NCBI GenBank assembly: GCA_031290985.1
Contig: JARLJW010000026.1
Coordinates: forward strand, 47,774 to 111,773
From: Verrucomicrobiia bacterium
GTDB taxonomy: Bacteria > Verrucomicrobiota > Verrucomicrobiia > Limisphaerales > UBA11358
DNA length: 64,000 bases
Direction: 5' to 3'
The notes below the pieces were generated by a model. That model was not told the DNA's origin. It did not search any database and saw only the letters and a list, made by a program, of their open reading frames with translations. Positions 1 through 9,052 of the stretch are shown here, piece by piece. The position numbers and the translations under genes are program-made. Each line of letters opens with the position of its first letter. Within the stretch, counting starts at the first letter, position 1.

Positions 1-58
1 CCAGTTCATCCCAGCCGGGCTGCTCGGCGGCGATGAATTTGGCGAGGTCGATGATCAT
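1..58 (-). CDS. SpoIIM-like membrane protein, N-terminal fragment
   Basis: Only the first 19 codons lie in the window. On the minus strand they read MIIDLAKFIAAEQPGWDEL and run off the edge. Short acidic N-termini of this kind begin stage II sporulation protein M-like (SpoIIM/DUF95) membrane proteins, which commonly follow MoxR and DUF58 genes in non-sporulating bacteria. The start overlaps the DUF58 stop by four bases (ATGA), so translation is probably coupled. The identity is inferred from context plus this short N-terminus, because no membrane segment is visible. Confidence 0.55.
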   Translation of the reverse strand, partial: MIIDLAKFIAAEQPGWDEL

Positions 59-1398
59 ACAAGCTGCCTCCGTTTCACGTTGAGATATTGCGTGACGATG
101 TCAGCGCTCAAGCGTTCGTTCTGCACGAGGGAAAATTGCACGCCGTGCTGTTTTAATTTTTTACCAAGCTCCAGGAGGTTTTGCCACTGGATGTGGCCGC
201 CGAGCTCGCCATACAGGTCGTCCACGCGCCGGACATCGGCCCCGGTGAACAGCGGGCGGACGCCGGGCGGCTGGATCATGTTGACGAGCATCAAATGCTG
301 ACGGCAGACGAGCGAGGCGTTGCGCTCAAAGCTTTCGGCAAGCAACGGGTCGTCCAAGGCGGTGAGAAACACCAGCAACGCGCGGCGGCGCAGGCGGGTG
401 CGGATGAACGTAAACAACTCGTCGTAGTCCGGCGTGACCGACTGGGGTTGCAACGTGTACAGCGCATCACGGCAGAGGGAGTAATGCGCCTGGCCATTGC
501 GGGCGCGGACAAATTTATGCACGCGATCGCTGAACGTCAGCAGGCCAAAGAGGTCGCCCTGCCGCTCGGCCGCGAGCGCGAGGACCAGCGCAGCGCTGAG
601 AAACCGTTCGAGCGTGCTTTGGCGCACGGACGGGTCGGCAGGATCCGCCACCTCCCGCGCGGCAAGCCTGGAAGCGTCAACGATGACATAGATCTCCTGC
701 GTCCGTTCGATCTGAAAGATCTTGGTGACCGGGCGGCCGCGCTTGGCGGTGGCCTTCCAGTGGACGTCCTCGTAGCTGTCGCCGGGGATGTATTCACGGA
801 GCTTTTCAAAGTCGCGCCCCTTGCCCACCTGCCGTTGGGCGTGGATGCCCAGGGTGCCGCGATTCAAAAACAGGGCGGCGACATTTTTCCGCTCCTTCAT
901 GAGGTCGGGATAGACGCGCAATTCGGTTCGCAGCGGAAACACGGTGCGGGCCGACCAGAAGCCGAGCGGCGAGGCGCCTTCAACGTGGCAGCGGGTCAGC
1001 GCGTAGTTGCCGCGGCAACGCGGGGTGCAAATCCAGTTCACGCGCGAGGTTTTGCCCGCACCGGGAACTTCCACGAGCAGGTCTTCCTGCGGTGATTCGA
1101 TTTCCCGGGGCAACGGCAGGCCGAAACGCAGCAGGCGGCTGGCGGGAGCGGTGTTCGTAAAATGCAGCTCCAGTTCGCCTGGGCGATCCTTGGACAGCCG
1201 CACCGTCTCCGCGCATTCGACGTTCAAATCATGAACCGACCGGAAGGCGAACGCCGCATCGAACAGCACGGCCACGATGAACGCGCAGATGACCAGCACG
1301 GCCACGGACGCGGCGGCGGGTACCACGCCGGCGACCGTGGCAAACGGCACGACCAGCAAGGTCACCCACCAAATCAACCTGGTACGGGGCGAAAGCAT
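55..1398 (-). CDS. DUF58 domain protein
   Basis: A 447-residue protein with two adjacent hydrophobic segments at the N-terminus (about residues 8-55), then a periplasmic/cytosolic region with the DUF58 hallmark GDSYEDVHWKATAKRGRP near residue 205. A vWA-like region follows (YVIVDASR). DUF58 proteins pair with MoxR AAA+ ATPases in putative chaperone or metal-insertion modules. The start is placed at MLSPRTRLIWW (1398), four bases after the moxR stop. A longer reading from 1473 would overlap moxR by about 70 bases and adds a Lys/Ser-rich stretch with no family character. The end overlaps the SpoIIM-like gene (ATGA). Confidence 0.9.
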   Translation of the reverse strand: MLSPRTRLIWWVTLLVVPFATVAGVVPAAASVAVLVICAFIVAVLFDAAFAFRSVHDLNVECAETVRLSKDRPGELELHFTNTAPASRLLRFGLPLPREIESPQEDLLVEVPGAGKTSRVNWICTPRCRGNYALTRCHVEGASPLGFWSARTVFPLRTELRVYPDLMKERKNVAALFLNRGTLGIHAQRQVGKGRDFEKLREYIPGDSYEDVHWKATAKRGRPVTKIFQIERTQEIYVIVDASRLAAREVADPADPSVRQSTLERFLSAALVLALAAERQGDLFGLLTFSDRVHKFVRARNGQAHYSLCRDALYTLQPQSVTPDYDELFTFIRTRLRRRALLVFLTALDDPLLAESFERNASLVCRQHLMLVNMIQPPGVRPLFTGADVRRVDDLYGELGGHIQWQNLLELGKKLKQHGVQFSLVQNERLSADIVTQYLNVKRRQLV

Positions 1399-1402
1399 CG
1401 GT

Positions 1403-2368
1403 TCAGCGCGGGACAGCGACTTGTTGGAGAATTTTTTGGATGACTTCGCCGACGGTGACACCTTCGATCTCAAATTCCGGACGCAAGATCAGGCGATGTT
1501 CCAGCACCGGTCCGGCCATCGTTTTCACGTCATCCGGGGTCACGAAATCGCGACCGGCGATGGCGGCGTAGGCACGGCTGGCGAGCAGCAGCGCTTGCGT
1601 GGCGCGCGGTCCCGCCCCCACCAGCACGCTCTCATGTGTGCGCGAGGCGCGGGTGATGTCCACCAGATACACGAGCAGTTCCTCGCGCAAGGTGATGCCC
1701 TCAAGTTCGCCGCGCAAATTCGCCAGCGCTTCGCCGGTGATCACCTGCTGCACCGCGCCGGCGGCGAGCGTGGCCTCGGGCGAATCCTTGCCCAACATGC
1801 GCCGGGCCAGCGTGAGTTCATCCTCGCGCTCGGGCGCGACCATGGAAATCTTCAGCATGAACCGGTCCTTCTGGGCCTCCGGCAACGGGTAGGTGCCTTC
1901 GTACTCGACCGGGTTTTGCGTGGCGAACACGGTGAAGTTGGGCGACAGCACATGGGTTTCCCGGTCGATGCTCACCTGCCGTTCCTGCATGGCCTGCAAC
2001 AGCGCGGACTGGGTCTTGGCGGGGGCGCGGTTGATCTCATCCGCGAGGAGGAAGCTCGTGAAGACCGGACCGCGCACGAGGGTGAACTCGTTTTTCTGGA
2101 GATTGTACACGTTGGTGCCGGTGATGTCGGCGGGCATGAGGTCCGGGGTGAACTGGATGCGGGAAAATTCGCAGCCGAGCACCCGCGCGAGCGTGCGGAC
2201 GAGCAGCGTCTTGGCCACGCCGGGCACGCCCTCGATGAGCGCGTGCTGGCCCGTGAAGACGGCGATGAGCGCATGGTCCACAACCACCCCCTGGCCGATG
2301 ATGACTTTGGCGATCTCCTGGCGCGCGCGCCCGAGGACTTCTTTCAGTTGTTCAAGGTTTTGGTTCAT
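1403..2368 (-). CDS. MoxR family AAA+ ATPase
   Basis: A 321-residue cytoplasmic AAA+ ATPase of the MoxR group. Walker A is GVPGVAKT (residues 47-54) and Walker B is LLADEINRAP (107-116). The sensor region FATQNPVEYEGTYPLPEAQ and the MoxR-typical C-terminal lid (GAGPRATQALLLASRAYAAI) are also present. The length is standard. These ATPases act with a vWA/DUF58 partner to remodel or load cofactor into client proteins. The gene lies between DUF4350 (7 bp upstream) and DUF58 (4 bp downstream), the classic arrangement. The actual client is unknown. Confidence 0.95.
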   Translation of the reverse strand: MNQNLEQLKEVLGRARQEIAKVIIGQGVVVDHALIAVFTGQHALIEGVPGVAKTLLVRTLARVLGCEFSRIQFTPDLMPADITGTNVYNLQKNEFTLVRGPVFTSFLLADEINRAPAKTQSALLQAMQERQVSIDRETHVLSPNFTVFATQNPVEYEGTYPLPEAQKDRFMLKISMVAPEREDELTLARRMLGKDSPEATLAAGAVQQVITGEALANLRGELEGITLREELLVYLVDITRASRTHESVLVGAGPRATQALLLASRAYAAIAGRDFVTPDDVKTMAGPVLEHRLILRPEFEIEGVTVGEVIQKILQQVAVPR

Positions 2369-2375
2369 AAAATGA

Positions 2376-3818
2376 TCAATGACGACGTTTTAAGATTTCG
2401 CTGATGGCGCGGTAATTCCCCACGGGCTCGCGTTCCTTGGGCGGCAAGGCGGCCTGCTGCGAGACCACCTGCTCCACCACCTGCCGCTGGCCGGGCGACA
2501 CGGCGGCCGCGCGCGCGCCGGATTTTTTCCACTCGGCAAAGCAGACGTTGATGAGTTCCGCCGGCGAAACGCTCCGGCGCACCAGGTTTACAAAGCCGGA
2601 GGCGGAATCGCGACCGGCGACCACCAGCCCGGCATCGCCCACGGGCTCCGCGTGCGGAGGGACAAGACTGATGGCGTTTTTCCAGACATACAAACCGGCG
2701 ACGAGCAGGAGGCTGAAGATCAGGCCATGCAGTTGATACCGGCGCATGAGGGTGGCCATCCCGGGCTGCTCGACGATGCCGAGATGCGCCTCTTCAAAAA
2801 TGACTTCATGCCCGCCGCCGAGCATCCAGGAGATCAGCGACGCGCTCCGGTCCTTGAACATCGCCTCGTTGCTGAACGGATACGAATCCGCCACCAGGAC
2901 GACCGAGCCGGCGCCGAACTTGCGTTCGATGACCACGGGTGTTTTTTTGTCCCGTTGATAAATGGTCGCCCAGCCGTTGGTCAGGTTCGTGAAACACAGC
3001 GAGGTATGGATGGCCAGTTGCGGCGGCAGATCGGTCTTTTTTGCCACAAGACCGGCCTTGGGGAAGTCCATCTGCCCGTCTTGGTTTGTCGCAAGCCATT
3101 GATAATCGAGATGGAAGCCCCATTCCTCGTACAAATCAGCATAGTGGCGGTGAAATTCCTGCTGGTCGGCTTCTGTTTCCCCATCGGGAGAATCTTGCGG
3201 TCGGCGTGAATTACGGTCGTGGCGGATCTTGGCTGGCTTGTTTGTTACCGACAGCGAATTGGTGGTGGAACTCAAGTCGTTCGTGCCTGCCGGACTATCT
3301 GCATTTTCATCGAGGTTGGTCGCATCATCGCTGGCCGACGAAGAAACCGCCTTTTTCCTATGGCTGCGATGTGATTTTTTGACATCCGACCGCGCCTCAT
3401 CGGTCTCATTCGTGCTCAAATCACTGCCATACCATGGTTCATCATGTGGTTTATCAACTCGTGGATAATAGGCGATGACCACCCGGCCGCCGTTGAAAAC
3501 GAACCGTTGCAAGGTCTCGTACTCGGATCGCGGCATCATATCCAAAGCGAAGGGCGAGGTGCCGAGAACAAACAAGGCATGGCCGGAGCCGTCATCAATC
3601 TTGAAGGTCTCGTCAAAATAACGCTGGGGCGACACGCCCGGCACCTGCTCCAGGCTTTCATAAAAAACGCTGGCCCCCAAGGGGTCGGACCGGAGCGTGG
3701 AATACTTGGGATAGATGTCGCCCTGATCCAGGCGCAGGTCAAACAAGTGGACCAGGCCGGCCACGAACACGGCCGCGAACAGCAGGCTGGCGCACAGGAT
3801 GACCGGGCGTTTCAGCAT
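2376..3818 (-). CDS. DUF4350 domain protein
   Basis: About 480 residues with one N-terminal transmembrane segment (MLKRPVILCASLLFAAVFVAG) and a second near residue 375 (LIFSLLLVAGLYVWK). The extracytoplasmic region starts with YSTLRSDPLGASVFYESL, typical of DUF4350. A Ser/Asp/Asn-rich low-complexity linker lies around residues 150-215. DUF4350 proteins accompany MoxR/DUF58/DUF4129 genes. The start at 3818 was chosen because it directly precedes the hydrophobic segment and overlaps the DUF4129 stop by 7 bases. A longer reading to 3890 adds an Arg-rich stretch lying inside the upstream gene. Confidence 0.88.
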   Translation of the reverse strand: MLKRPVILCASLLFAAVFVAGLVHLFDLRLDQGDIYPKYSTLRSDPLGASVFYESLEQVPGVSPQRYFDETFKIDDGSGHALFVLGTSPFALDMMPRSEYETLQRFVFNGGRVVIAYYPRVDKPHDEPWYGSDLSTNETDEARSDVKKSHRSHRKKAVSSSASDDATNLDENADSPAGTNDLSSTTNSLSVTNKPAKIRHDRNSRRPQDSPDGETEADQQEFHRHYADLYEEWGFHLDYQWLATNQDGQMDFPKAGLVAKKTDLPPQLAIHTSLCFTNLTNGWATIYQRDKKTPVVIERKFGAGSVVLVADSYPFSNEAMFKDRSASLISWMLGGGHEVIFEEAHLGIVEQPGMATLMRRYQLHGLIFSLLLVAGLYVWKNAISLVPPHAEPVGDAGLVVAGRDSASGFVNLVRRSVSPAELINVCFAEWKKSGARAAAVSPGQRQVVEQVVSQQAALPPKEREPVGNYRAISEILKRRH

Positions 3819-5485
3819 GAGCGGATGCGTTCTAAGTTGGATTGAAACTGCGCCACCGCGTCGGCGGTCACGTCGTAGAGACCGTACCACGCGCGGTCGA
3901 ACGAGCTGACATTGGCGGAAAAGGCCGCCCGCAATTCCGCCGAGCCGCGCGCGCGGCGGTTCACCTCGGACTCATAATCGCGGTTGGATTTAAAGCGCGC
4001 GATGCTGACGATTTCCCGGGCGGCGAGATGCGCCAGCGTGGCGAGGTAAAACGCCCGGAGGGCCAGCCGCAGGTCGCCTTGATTGAGAAGTTCGCGCGCC
4101 AGCTTGAGCCATTCGTCCTCCGGCAACTGGGCGGCGGTCACGTTTTCGTCATTCAGATCGGGCCGGGCGGGGATGACCTCGGCGCGAATGGCTTCCGCCC
4201 GCCGCCAGCCCTGGCGCACCACGCGGACGATGAGCATCACCAGCGCAACCGCCGCGGCCAGCACCAGGACGTACGCGAACAACCGCAAAGCCCCGGACCA
4301 GTCAAACTGCCCCGCCTCCCCACCCTGGGCCGCCTTGTGCCGGGACATAAAATGGCGGTTGAACCAATCAATGATGCTGCTGATCCAATGTCCCACCGCG
4401 CGCGCCCAGCTCGACAGCGTGTTGCCAATGCCGTCCATAAACGTCCGCAGCCAGCCTTTCGGGGCGCTGTCGTCGTCCTTCGCAATTTTTTCGCGTGGCA
4501 GACGCCAGGCATATTTATCGTGCTGCAACGTCTGCTTCACGGCGTTGTCAATCTGCGCCGGGGTGGCGGCTGGTGGCGTACGCGATGCAGCGGGCGGGGC
4601 ATTGGTGGCAGCCGCCGAACGGGCGGACAACGGGAACAGGGCCAGCAGCACGAGCGCGGCGACCGCGAGCGGCCGGCCCGCGGCGCGGATGAGCGACAGT
4701 TCCACGAGCAGGTCCGCGCCGTCCTTGCGCGCCTCGCCGTGAAAACAGCGCAGCGCATAGACGGCCTTGATCAAGGGATCCAGCGCCAGCCACGCGAGGG
4801 CAACGGTGACGGCGAGAAAGGTCGTGTTAAAAATCACCCAGATGCCGGCGCGACTGAAAGCGGTCTCGATGCCGAGGAACATCTTGAGGAGTTGCGGCAG
4901 GGTGAGGACGGCGATAAAAGCGTTCAGCCAGAGAACCACGGCCACCAGCGAGAGGAGCGCGATCAGCATGTGATTCTGGTACGGCCAGAGCCGGGTCTGC
5001 GAACCGGCCCGCCGCAGCACCGGGCGGACGCCGGTTTCCGTGCCGTCGCCGAGCGCGGTGACATTTTCGTAAAAGGCCAGCACCCAGCCAAAGGGTATGG
5101 TGGCAATAGCCGCGACCGGCAAGACAAACAGCCGTGACGGCTGAATAATACCCTGCACAAAAATCAGCCGCAACACGCGGGACAAGGTCCATTTCCCGGC
5201 GGACGAGGCGCCAAGGGCGGCGCGCAGGGACGAGGCAAAGACCGCCTGCCAGCATTTCAGCCAGATGAACAGAAACACCATGCCGAACGCGGAGGCCGGA
5301 CAGCGGCGTTCAGCGAAGGCGCCGCAGCTCATGTCCGCCCAGAAAAACAGGAGGCCGAGCGTGAACGGGATGGCCCCGGCGTAATACGCCAGCCACGCGC
5401 GCGCCGGCGTGGTGCGCAGCAGATGCACGGCGTCCTCGATCACATCGAGCGCCGGGCGGCCGCGGTTGGCTGATTTCTTTTTCAC
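3812..5485 (-). CDS. DUF4129 domain integral membrane protein
   Basis: A 557-residue polytopic membrane protein. Hydrophobic segments lie near residues 35-55, 70-90, 105-130, 170-195, 205-235, 275-295 and 405-425. The cytoplasmic C-terminus (about 450-557) has the DUF4129 pattern, including DLRLALRAFYLATLAHL and SFDRAWYGLYDVT. DUF4129 often forms the membrane partner in MoxR-type clusters, sometimes next to transglutaminase-like domains, but none is visible here. It overlaps the upstream B-box gene by four bases (ATGA) and the downstream DUF4350 gene by seven. The whole run is therefore probably one transcript. Confidence 0.88.
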   Translation of the reverse strand: MKKKSANRGRPALDVIEDAVHLLRTTPARAWLAYYAGAIPFTLGLLFFWADMSCGAFAERRCPASAFGMVFLFIWLKCWQAVFASSLRAALGASSAGKWTLSRVLRLIFVQGIIQPSRLFVLPVAAIATIPFGWVLAFYENVTALGDGTETGVRPVLRRAGSQTRLWPYQNHMLIALLSLVAVVLWLNAFIAVLTLPQLLKMFLGIETAFSRAGIWVIFNTTFLAVTVALAWLALDPLIKAVYALRCFHGEARKDGADLLVELSLIRAAGRPLAVAALVLLALFPLSARSAAATNAPPAASRTPPAATPAQIDNAVKQTLQHDKYAWRLPREKIAKDDDSAPKGWLRTFMDGIGNTLSSWARAVGHWISSIIDWFNRHFMSRHKAAQGGEAGQFDWSGALRLFAYVLVLAAAVALVMLIVRVVRQGWRRAEAIRAEVIPARPDLNDENVTAAQLPEDEWLKLARELLNQGDLRLALRAFYLATLAHLAAREIVSIARFKSNRDYESEVNRRARGSAELRAAFSANVSSFDRAWYGLYDVTADAVAQFQSNLERIRSC

Positions 5486-5811
5486 GGGGGCGGAAACAAG
5501 TCATTGTGCCAGACCGTGCCGTTGTGAAAGTCGGTGGGGATGCTCAGCAGGATTTTGCCGACGAGATAAAAGGCATACCAGCCGGTCAACAAACTGAGCC
5601 CGAACGCCGTCGCCCGCGCCACCCAGCGGAACACCGGGCTTTGCTGTTTTTCGACCGGCCGGAGCAGCTTGCGCAGACAGGCGGCGCAGATGATCCGGCC
5701 ATCGTGCTCGGAGATGCATTCGCGGCAGTAGAAGTGACCGCACCCGGGGCAGCGCGCCACGGCCTCGCGCTCGTGGTGGTTCAGGCAGACTTTTTGGTGG
5801 AGGCCGGACAT
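5482..5811 (-). CDS. B-box-type zinc finger membrane protein
   Basis: A 109-residue protein. The N-terminus carries two Cys/His clusters resembling a B-box or rhomboid-associated zinc finger: CLNHHEREAVARCPGCGHFYC, then CISEHDGRIICAAC. One transmembrane helix follows at about residues 66-92 (ATAFGLSLLTGWYAFYLVGK). The start at MSGLHQ (5811) lies 5 bp after the upstream stop, and the end overlaps the DUF4129 start (ATGA). A longer open frame exists upstream, but it runs through the neighbouring gene. The role is unknown; its tight packing suggests it belongs to the MoxR-DUF4129 assembly. Confidence 0.78.
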   Translation of the reverse strand: MSGLHQKVCLNHHEREAVARCPGCGHFYCRECISEHDGRIICAACLRKLLRPVEKQQSPVFRWVARATAFGLSLLTGWYAFYLVGKILLSIPTDFHNGTVWHNDLFPPP

Positions 5812-5816
5812 GGGTT

Positions 5817-6359
5817 TTAGCCGGCGGCAGGACCGGAATAATTTTCCGCCGGGCTTTCCGCCGGAGCGGCAGTTGGTGCGGGCGACGCGCCTTGGGCGGC
5901 GGAAATGGCGGGCACCAGCAAGGCCATCAGTTTTCCGGCCTTTTTCCGGCGGTTGAGGCCGGGGATTTTCTGGGTTTGCACGGCGGTGCGGACCAAAACG
6001 GTGCAGGTCGGCCCGCGCAGAAGATTGATTAACAGCGGCACGGCGAAAAGCAGCATTATCCCCACAAAAACCCAAACCACCACGGGGTCCGGCGATGGCG
6101 AATTCCAGGTCGTCACCAGCAGGATGAGCAGCAAACAGGCAATCATGGCACCGAGGCCGAGGCTCCACCACAGCCGCAAACTGGTGCTCTGGATGACCAT
6201 GGCCTGGATGTCGCGGAAATAGAAACGCCGGTATTTTTCGACATAGCCGGTGACCTCGACGACGAGGAGATGATCCTGCGCCAGCCACAAGGTGGAGACA
6301 CCCATCAGGCCGGCCCCGCCGAGCTTCAACCGCTGATAGTTTGGATCTTTTTTGAGCAT
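5817..6359 (-). CDS. Hypothetical membrane protein with PH-like N-terminus
   Basis: About 180 residues, not recognised with certainty. The first ~65 residues contain beta-rich text (LAQDHLLVVEVTGYVEKYRRFYFRDI) as in small PH-like or bacterial-PH membrane proteins. Two transmembrane helices follow (about 70-90, WWSLGLGAMIACLLLILLV, and 100-122), then a stretch ending in an Ala/Pro-rich tail. The start at MLKKDPNYQ (6359) was preferred because longer readings run into the preceding gene. It is part of the minus-strand run, with 13 bp to the upstream stop. Function unknown. Confidence 0.65.
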   Translation of the reverse strand: MLKKDPNYQRLKLGGAGLMGVSTLWLAQDHLLVVEVTGYVEKYRRFYFRDIQAMVIQSTSLRLWWSLGLGAMIACLLLILLVTTWNSPSPDPVVVWVFVGIMLLFAVPLLINLLRGPTCTVLVRTAVQTQKIPGLNRRKKAGKLMALLVPAISAAQGASPAPTAAPAESPAENYSGPAAG

Positions 6360-6372
6360 GGCTACAGCCTGT

Positions 6373-6966
6373 TTATCGGGAACGCCCGAGCACCATCCAC
6401 CACATAAAACTGCCACCCACGAACTCCAACGTCGCCAGCACGGCAAACACGATAAAACGAACCCGGGTATTGCTCACCAGGCTGCCGGGCGCCTTCCATT
6501 TCATGCCGATCAGAACCAACGCCGCCAGCGAGGTGACGGGCACGAGGATATAACAAAAGAACAGCGGTACAAGCAACAGCGCGAAAATGACCTTGTCCCA
6601 GCGGGTGCGGTTGCGTTCCAGCGCCTGGACGGTGTTTTTGGTCATCGCCAGTTCCAGGCATTGCGGGCAAAAGTGGCGGCCATTCAAATCCAGGTCGCAG
6701 AGCGCGCAGAGAAAACGTCCGCAGGCGTCGCAGGGCACGTGGGCGCGGTGATCCGCATGATAGAAACAGGTCGCCTCGCCATCCATGACGACCTTTTCCG
6801 CGGTGGCACCGGCGGTCACGGGCCAGTCAAAGGCGGGAAACAAGGTGACTTCCGTGGGACGCCAGCAGGCGGGACATTGTTCCATGGCCTGCAGCTCCGG
6901 ACCGGACGATGGGAACGAAGCCCCGCAGTTGGGACAGGCGAGCTTGGAATTCCCTGGGAGAGCCAT
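6373..6966 (-). CDS. Zinc-ribbon membrane protein
   Basis: A 197-residue protein with several Cys pairs. CPNCG sits at residues 11-15 and CPAC at about 32-35. A B-box-like set follows (CFYHADHRAHVPCDACGRFLC, then CDLDLNGRHFCPQC) at roughly 67-103. Two or three hydrophobic segments follow (about 125-155 and 170-190). Architecturally it is a larger relative of the 109-residue B-box protein downstream, so a duplication within the operon is plausible. The spacing is 9 bp after the GYF_2 gene and 13 bp before the next. A structural zinc role is inferred; the function is not known. Confidence 0.7.
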   Translation of the reverse strand: MALPGNSKLACPNCGASFPSSGPELQAMEQCPACWRPTEVTLFPAFDWPVTAGATAEKVVMDGEATCFYHADHRAHVPCDACGRFLCALCDLDLNGRHFCPQCLELAMTKNTVQALERNRTRWDKVIFALLLVPLFFCYILVPVTSLAALVLIGMKWKAPGSLVSNTRVRFIVFAVLATLEFVGGSFMWWMVLGRSR

Positions 6967-6975
6967 GCGCGTCCG

Positions 6976-8094
6976 TCAGGCGGGCTCCAGGTCACCAAAG
7001 AGCCGCTCATAAGCGTTGGCCCACATGCCCAGGCACACCGGCCCGGTCACCAGCAAGCCAACCAAGCAAAGCAACATCCCCAACAGCGCCAGGCAACCGA
7101 CAACGAAACCCAGCCAAAAGGTTTGCCACCAATGTTTGCGGACGACCGCCCGGCTCAGGCTCATGGCCGGCCAAAAGGTCATTTGCTTGTCCTTGACCAG
7201 CCAGAGGGTAAACACCCAGCAGACCTGAAAATAAACCATCACGCAAACCCCCACGACCGCCAGAACGATGGCGATGATCATGGCCGCGCCGAACGCCGGT
7301 CCCGGCCCAGACGACCCTCCCGACCCGGCGTTATGAAATCCACCTAAGGTTGTGACGATCAGAATCGCCGCGATGACCCCCACCGGAATCAACACCAGCC
7401 CCGCCAGCAGGTTGGGAATGAATTTCCCGAGCAACAACTGGCCAAAATTGGGGCCGAAACCGGAGAAGGCGTCCCCCAAGGCGGCATCCTCGCTACGAAC
7501 TTTTTTCACATAGAATCCAAACAAACCTCCAAATAGCGGTCCCGTGAACACAATCCCGGTGATTATGCTGAGATACGGAACGATGTTGGCGGCGAGGACG
7601 GCCAACGCGACCAGCACCGTCGCCACGATCAGGCCGCCCGCGTCGGCCTTGAACAACGCCCACGCGCTGCTCAGGTAACCGCCGACGTCATGCTCATAAT
7701 CCCGCTCGCGCACCTGGGCCTCGGTCACCCAGCCGGTGGCACTGCCGCCGCCGCCGGTGACGTTCGCGCCTTCCTTCAGCTTCTGCATGAAGATCGGTTT
7801 GCAAGCCGCGCAGACCGAGGCGGTGCCGTAACGGATGACTTCGCTGGCGGGAAAGGAGCCGCCGCATTGGGAACAGACGACCTGTCCGAGAATGCCGGGC
7901 GTGCCGGCGGAAAACTGGGGGGTGGCGGGCGCGCCAACGAGCGCGGGGTTGGCCTCGCGCAGCGGTTGCCAGCCGGACATGCCCTCACGCCAGACCATCG
8001 TTTCGGAATTGATTTTACCGTCCGTATAGAGGGCCGTTAAATCGGCCTCCATAACCGGTCCTCGTTGCTGGCCCTCTTCCAAGTAGTACCACAT
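6976..8094 (-). CDS. GYF_2 (DUF4339) domain multi-pass membrane protein
   Basis: A 372-residue protein. Residues 1-50 form a GYF_2/DUF4339 domain (WYYLEEGQQRGPV, then MVWREGMSGWQPL). A CxxC pair follows at about 76-79, with a second CxxC near 96 (CSQCGG, CAACK). Five to six transmembrane segments make up a DUF975-like helical bundle (residues ~150-360). This is the first gene of the minus-strand run that continues to the window start. GYF_2 domains are thought to mediate protein contacts, often on the cytoplasmic face of membrane proteins. Substrate or partner is unknown. Confidence 0.75.
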   Translation of the reverse strand: MWYYLEEGQQRGPVMEADLTALYTDGKINSETMVWREGMSGWQPLREANPALVGAPATPQFSAGTPGILGQVVCSQCGGSFPASEVIRYGTASVCAACKPIFMQKLKEGANVTGGGGSATGWVTEAQVRERDYEHDVGGYLSSAWALFKADAGGLIVATVLVALAVLAANIVPYLSIITGIVFTGPLFGGLFGFYVKKVRSEDAALGDAFSGFGPNFGQLLLGKFIPNLLAGLVLIPVGVIAAILIVTTLGGFHNAGSGGSSGPGPAFGAAMIIAIVLAVVGVCVMVYFQVCWVFTLWLVKDKQMTFWPAMSLSRAVVRKHWWQTFWLGFVVGCLALLGMLLCLVGLLVTGPVCLGMWANAYERLFGDLEPA

Positions 8095-8254
8095 AAGCGT
8101 TTAAGGTTAAATAGCAACCGACTCCGCGGCTAGCATCAATGGTGCTGGGACAATGTAAAGAAATTTTTGTGTGCAAAATGCGCCGATTTTTATCATTGAC
8201 TGCCAACCGCGCCCATTCAGGTGAACGGCGATACGAGGTAAACCGGTTGAAAAC

Positions 8255-9052
8255 CTACTCCGACTGACGTTCGCGATAACCCTGCAAATCTGTTTCATCA
8301 ATTTCGTCGGGAGCAACGAGCCGGTAATGTTTTTCCGAACTGATGCGAACGCTCCCTGAAGTTTGTTCAAATTCAAATAGAACAATGACCCCGTCATCAA
8401 TGAATTGCGCGCCGATTGACCGGCAAACCAAACTTGGAAACTTATGTTTACACATGGCCAAATCCTGTTCAATTTGGACCACGCTCAACTTATCGGTTCC
8501 GCCTTTGGCTTGGATTGGAAACACGTAATGGACACCCTTTTTATCCAGGCCAACGTAGATTTCATCCGCCTCCACCTGCCCCATGTCTGGAACCGTGGTG
8601 CGCAAATGATTTTGAAGCGAGTAACAAGTTACCCCGGTAAAAACATCAATCAACCGGTTATAGCGTAATTTTGCGAGCAAGGCTTGTTCGTCACTGAATG
8701 CGTATTTCGCTATGATGCCCGGAGTGGCGTCAGGAACCTTTGTTTCAGCAAGATTGGGGTTTGGCTTCAGCGGATTATCGGCAACCAATACAAAACGATA
8801 CTTCGCCTGACCCGCCGGGCGGATAATCCAGGTTTTCCCTTTGGGCGCCTCCTTTTGGATTGCCACAGGCAATTCCGAACGATAGCGGAAACTGTAGACC
8901 AAATCTCCAAGATTTTTGGGCAGTTCGACGCCCAGCTTTTTGGCAACGGACACCATCTCGTCACGCCTGAAATCAACTTCATTCATGCCAGATTTGTATC
9001 TGGATTTGAAAATGTGCTCGATGATGGCAGAATAGCGATTCTGAGGTTTCAT
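8255..9052 (-). CDS. Putative type II restriction endonuclease
   Basis: A 265-residue protein. The likely PD-(D/E)XK core is VEADEIYVGLDKKG followed by VFPIQAKGG at about residues 160-187. An acidic residue and a QxK motif on adjacent strands fit a Mg-dependent nuclease. The N-terminus (KKLGVELPKNLGDLVYSFRYR) is common in restriction enzymes annotated only by context. The start overlaps the methyltransferase stop by four bases (ATGA), so the two are co-translated. The pair is read as a type II restriction-modification system. The recognition sequence is unknown, and no experimental relative was recognised. Confidence 0.72.
   Translation of the reverse strand: MKPQNRYSAIIEHIFKSRYKSGMNEVDFRRDEMVSVAKKLGVELPKNLGDLVYSFRYRSELPVAIQKEAPKGKTWIIRPAGQAKYRFVLVADNPLKPNPNLAETKVPDATPGIIAKYAFSDEQALLAKLRYNRLIDVFTGVTCYSLQNHLRTTVPDMGQVEADEIYVGLDKKGVHYVFPIQAKGGTDKLSVVQIEQDLAMCKHKFPSLVCRSIGAQFIDDGVIVLFEFEQTSGSVRISSEKHYRLVAPDEIDETDLQGYRERQSE

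Noticed and set aside
1277..2404. Plus-strand 375-codon frame
   Set aside because: Antisense to moxR, which has clear Walker motifs; translation is low-information.
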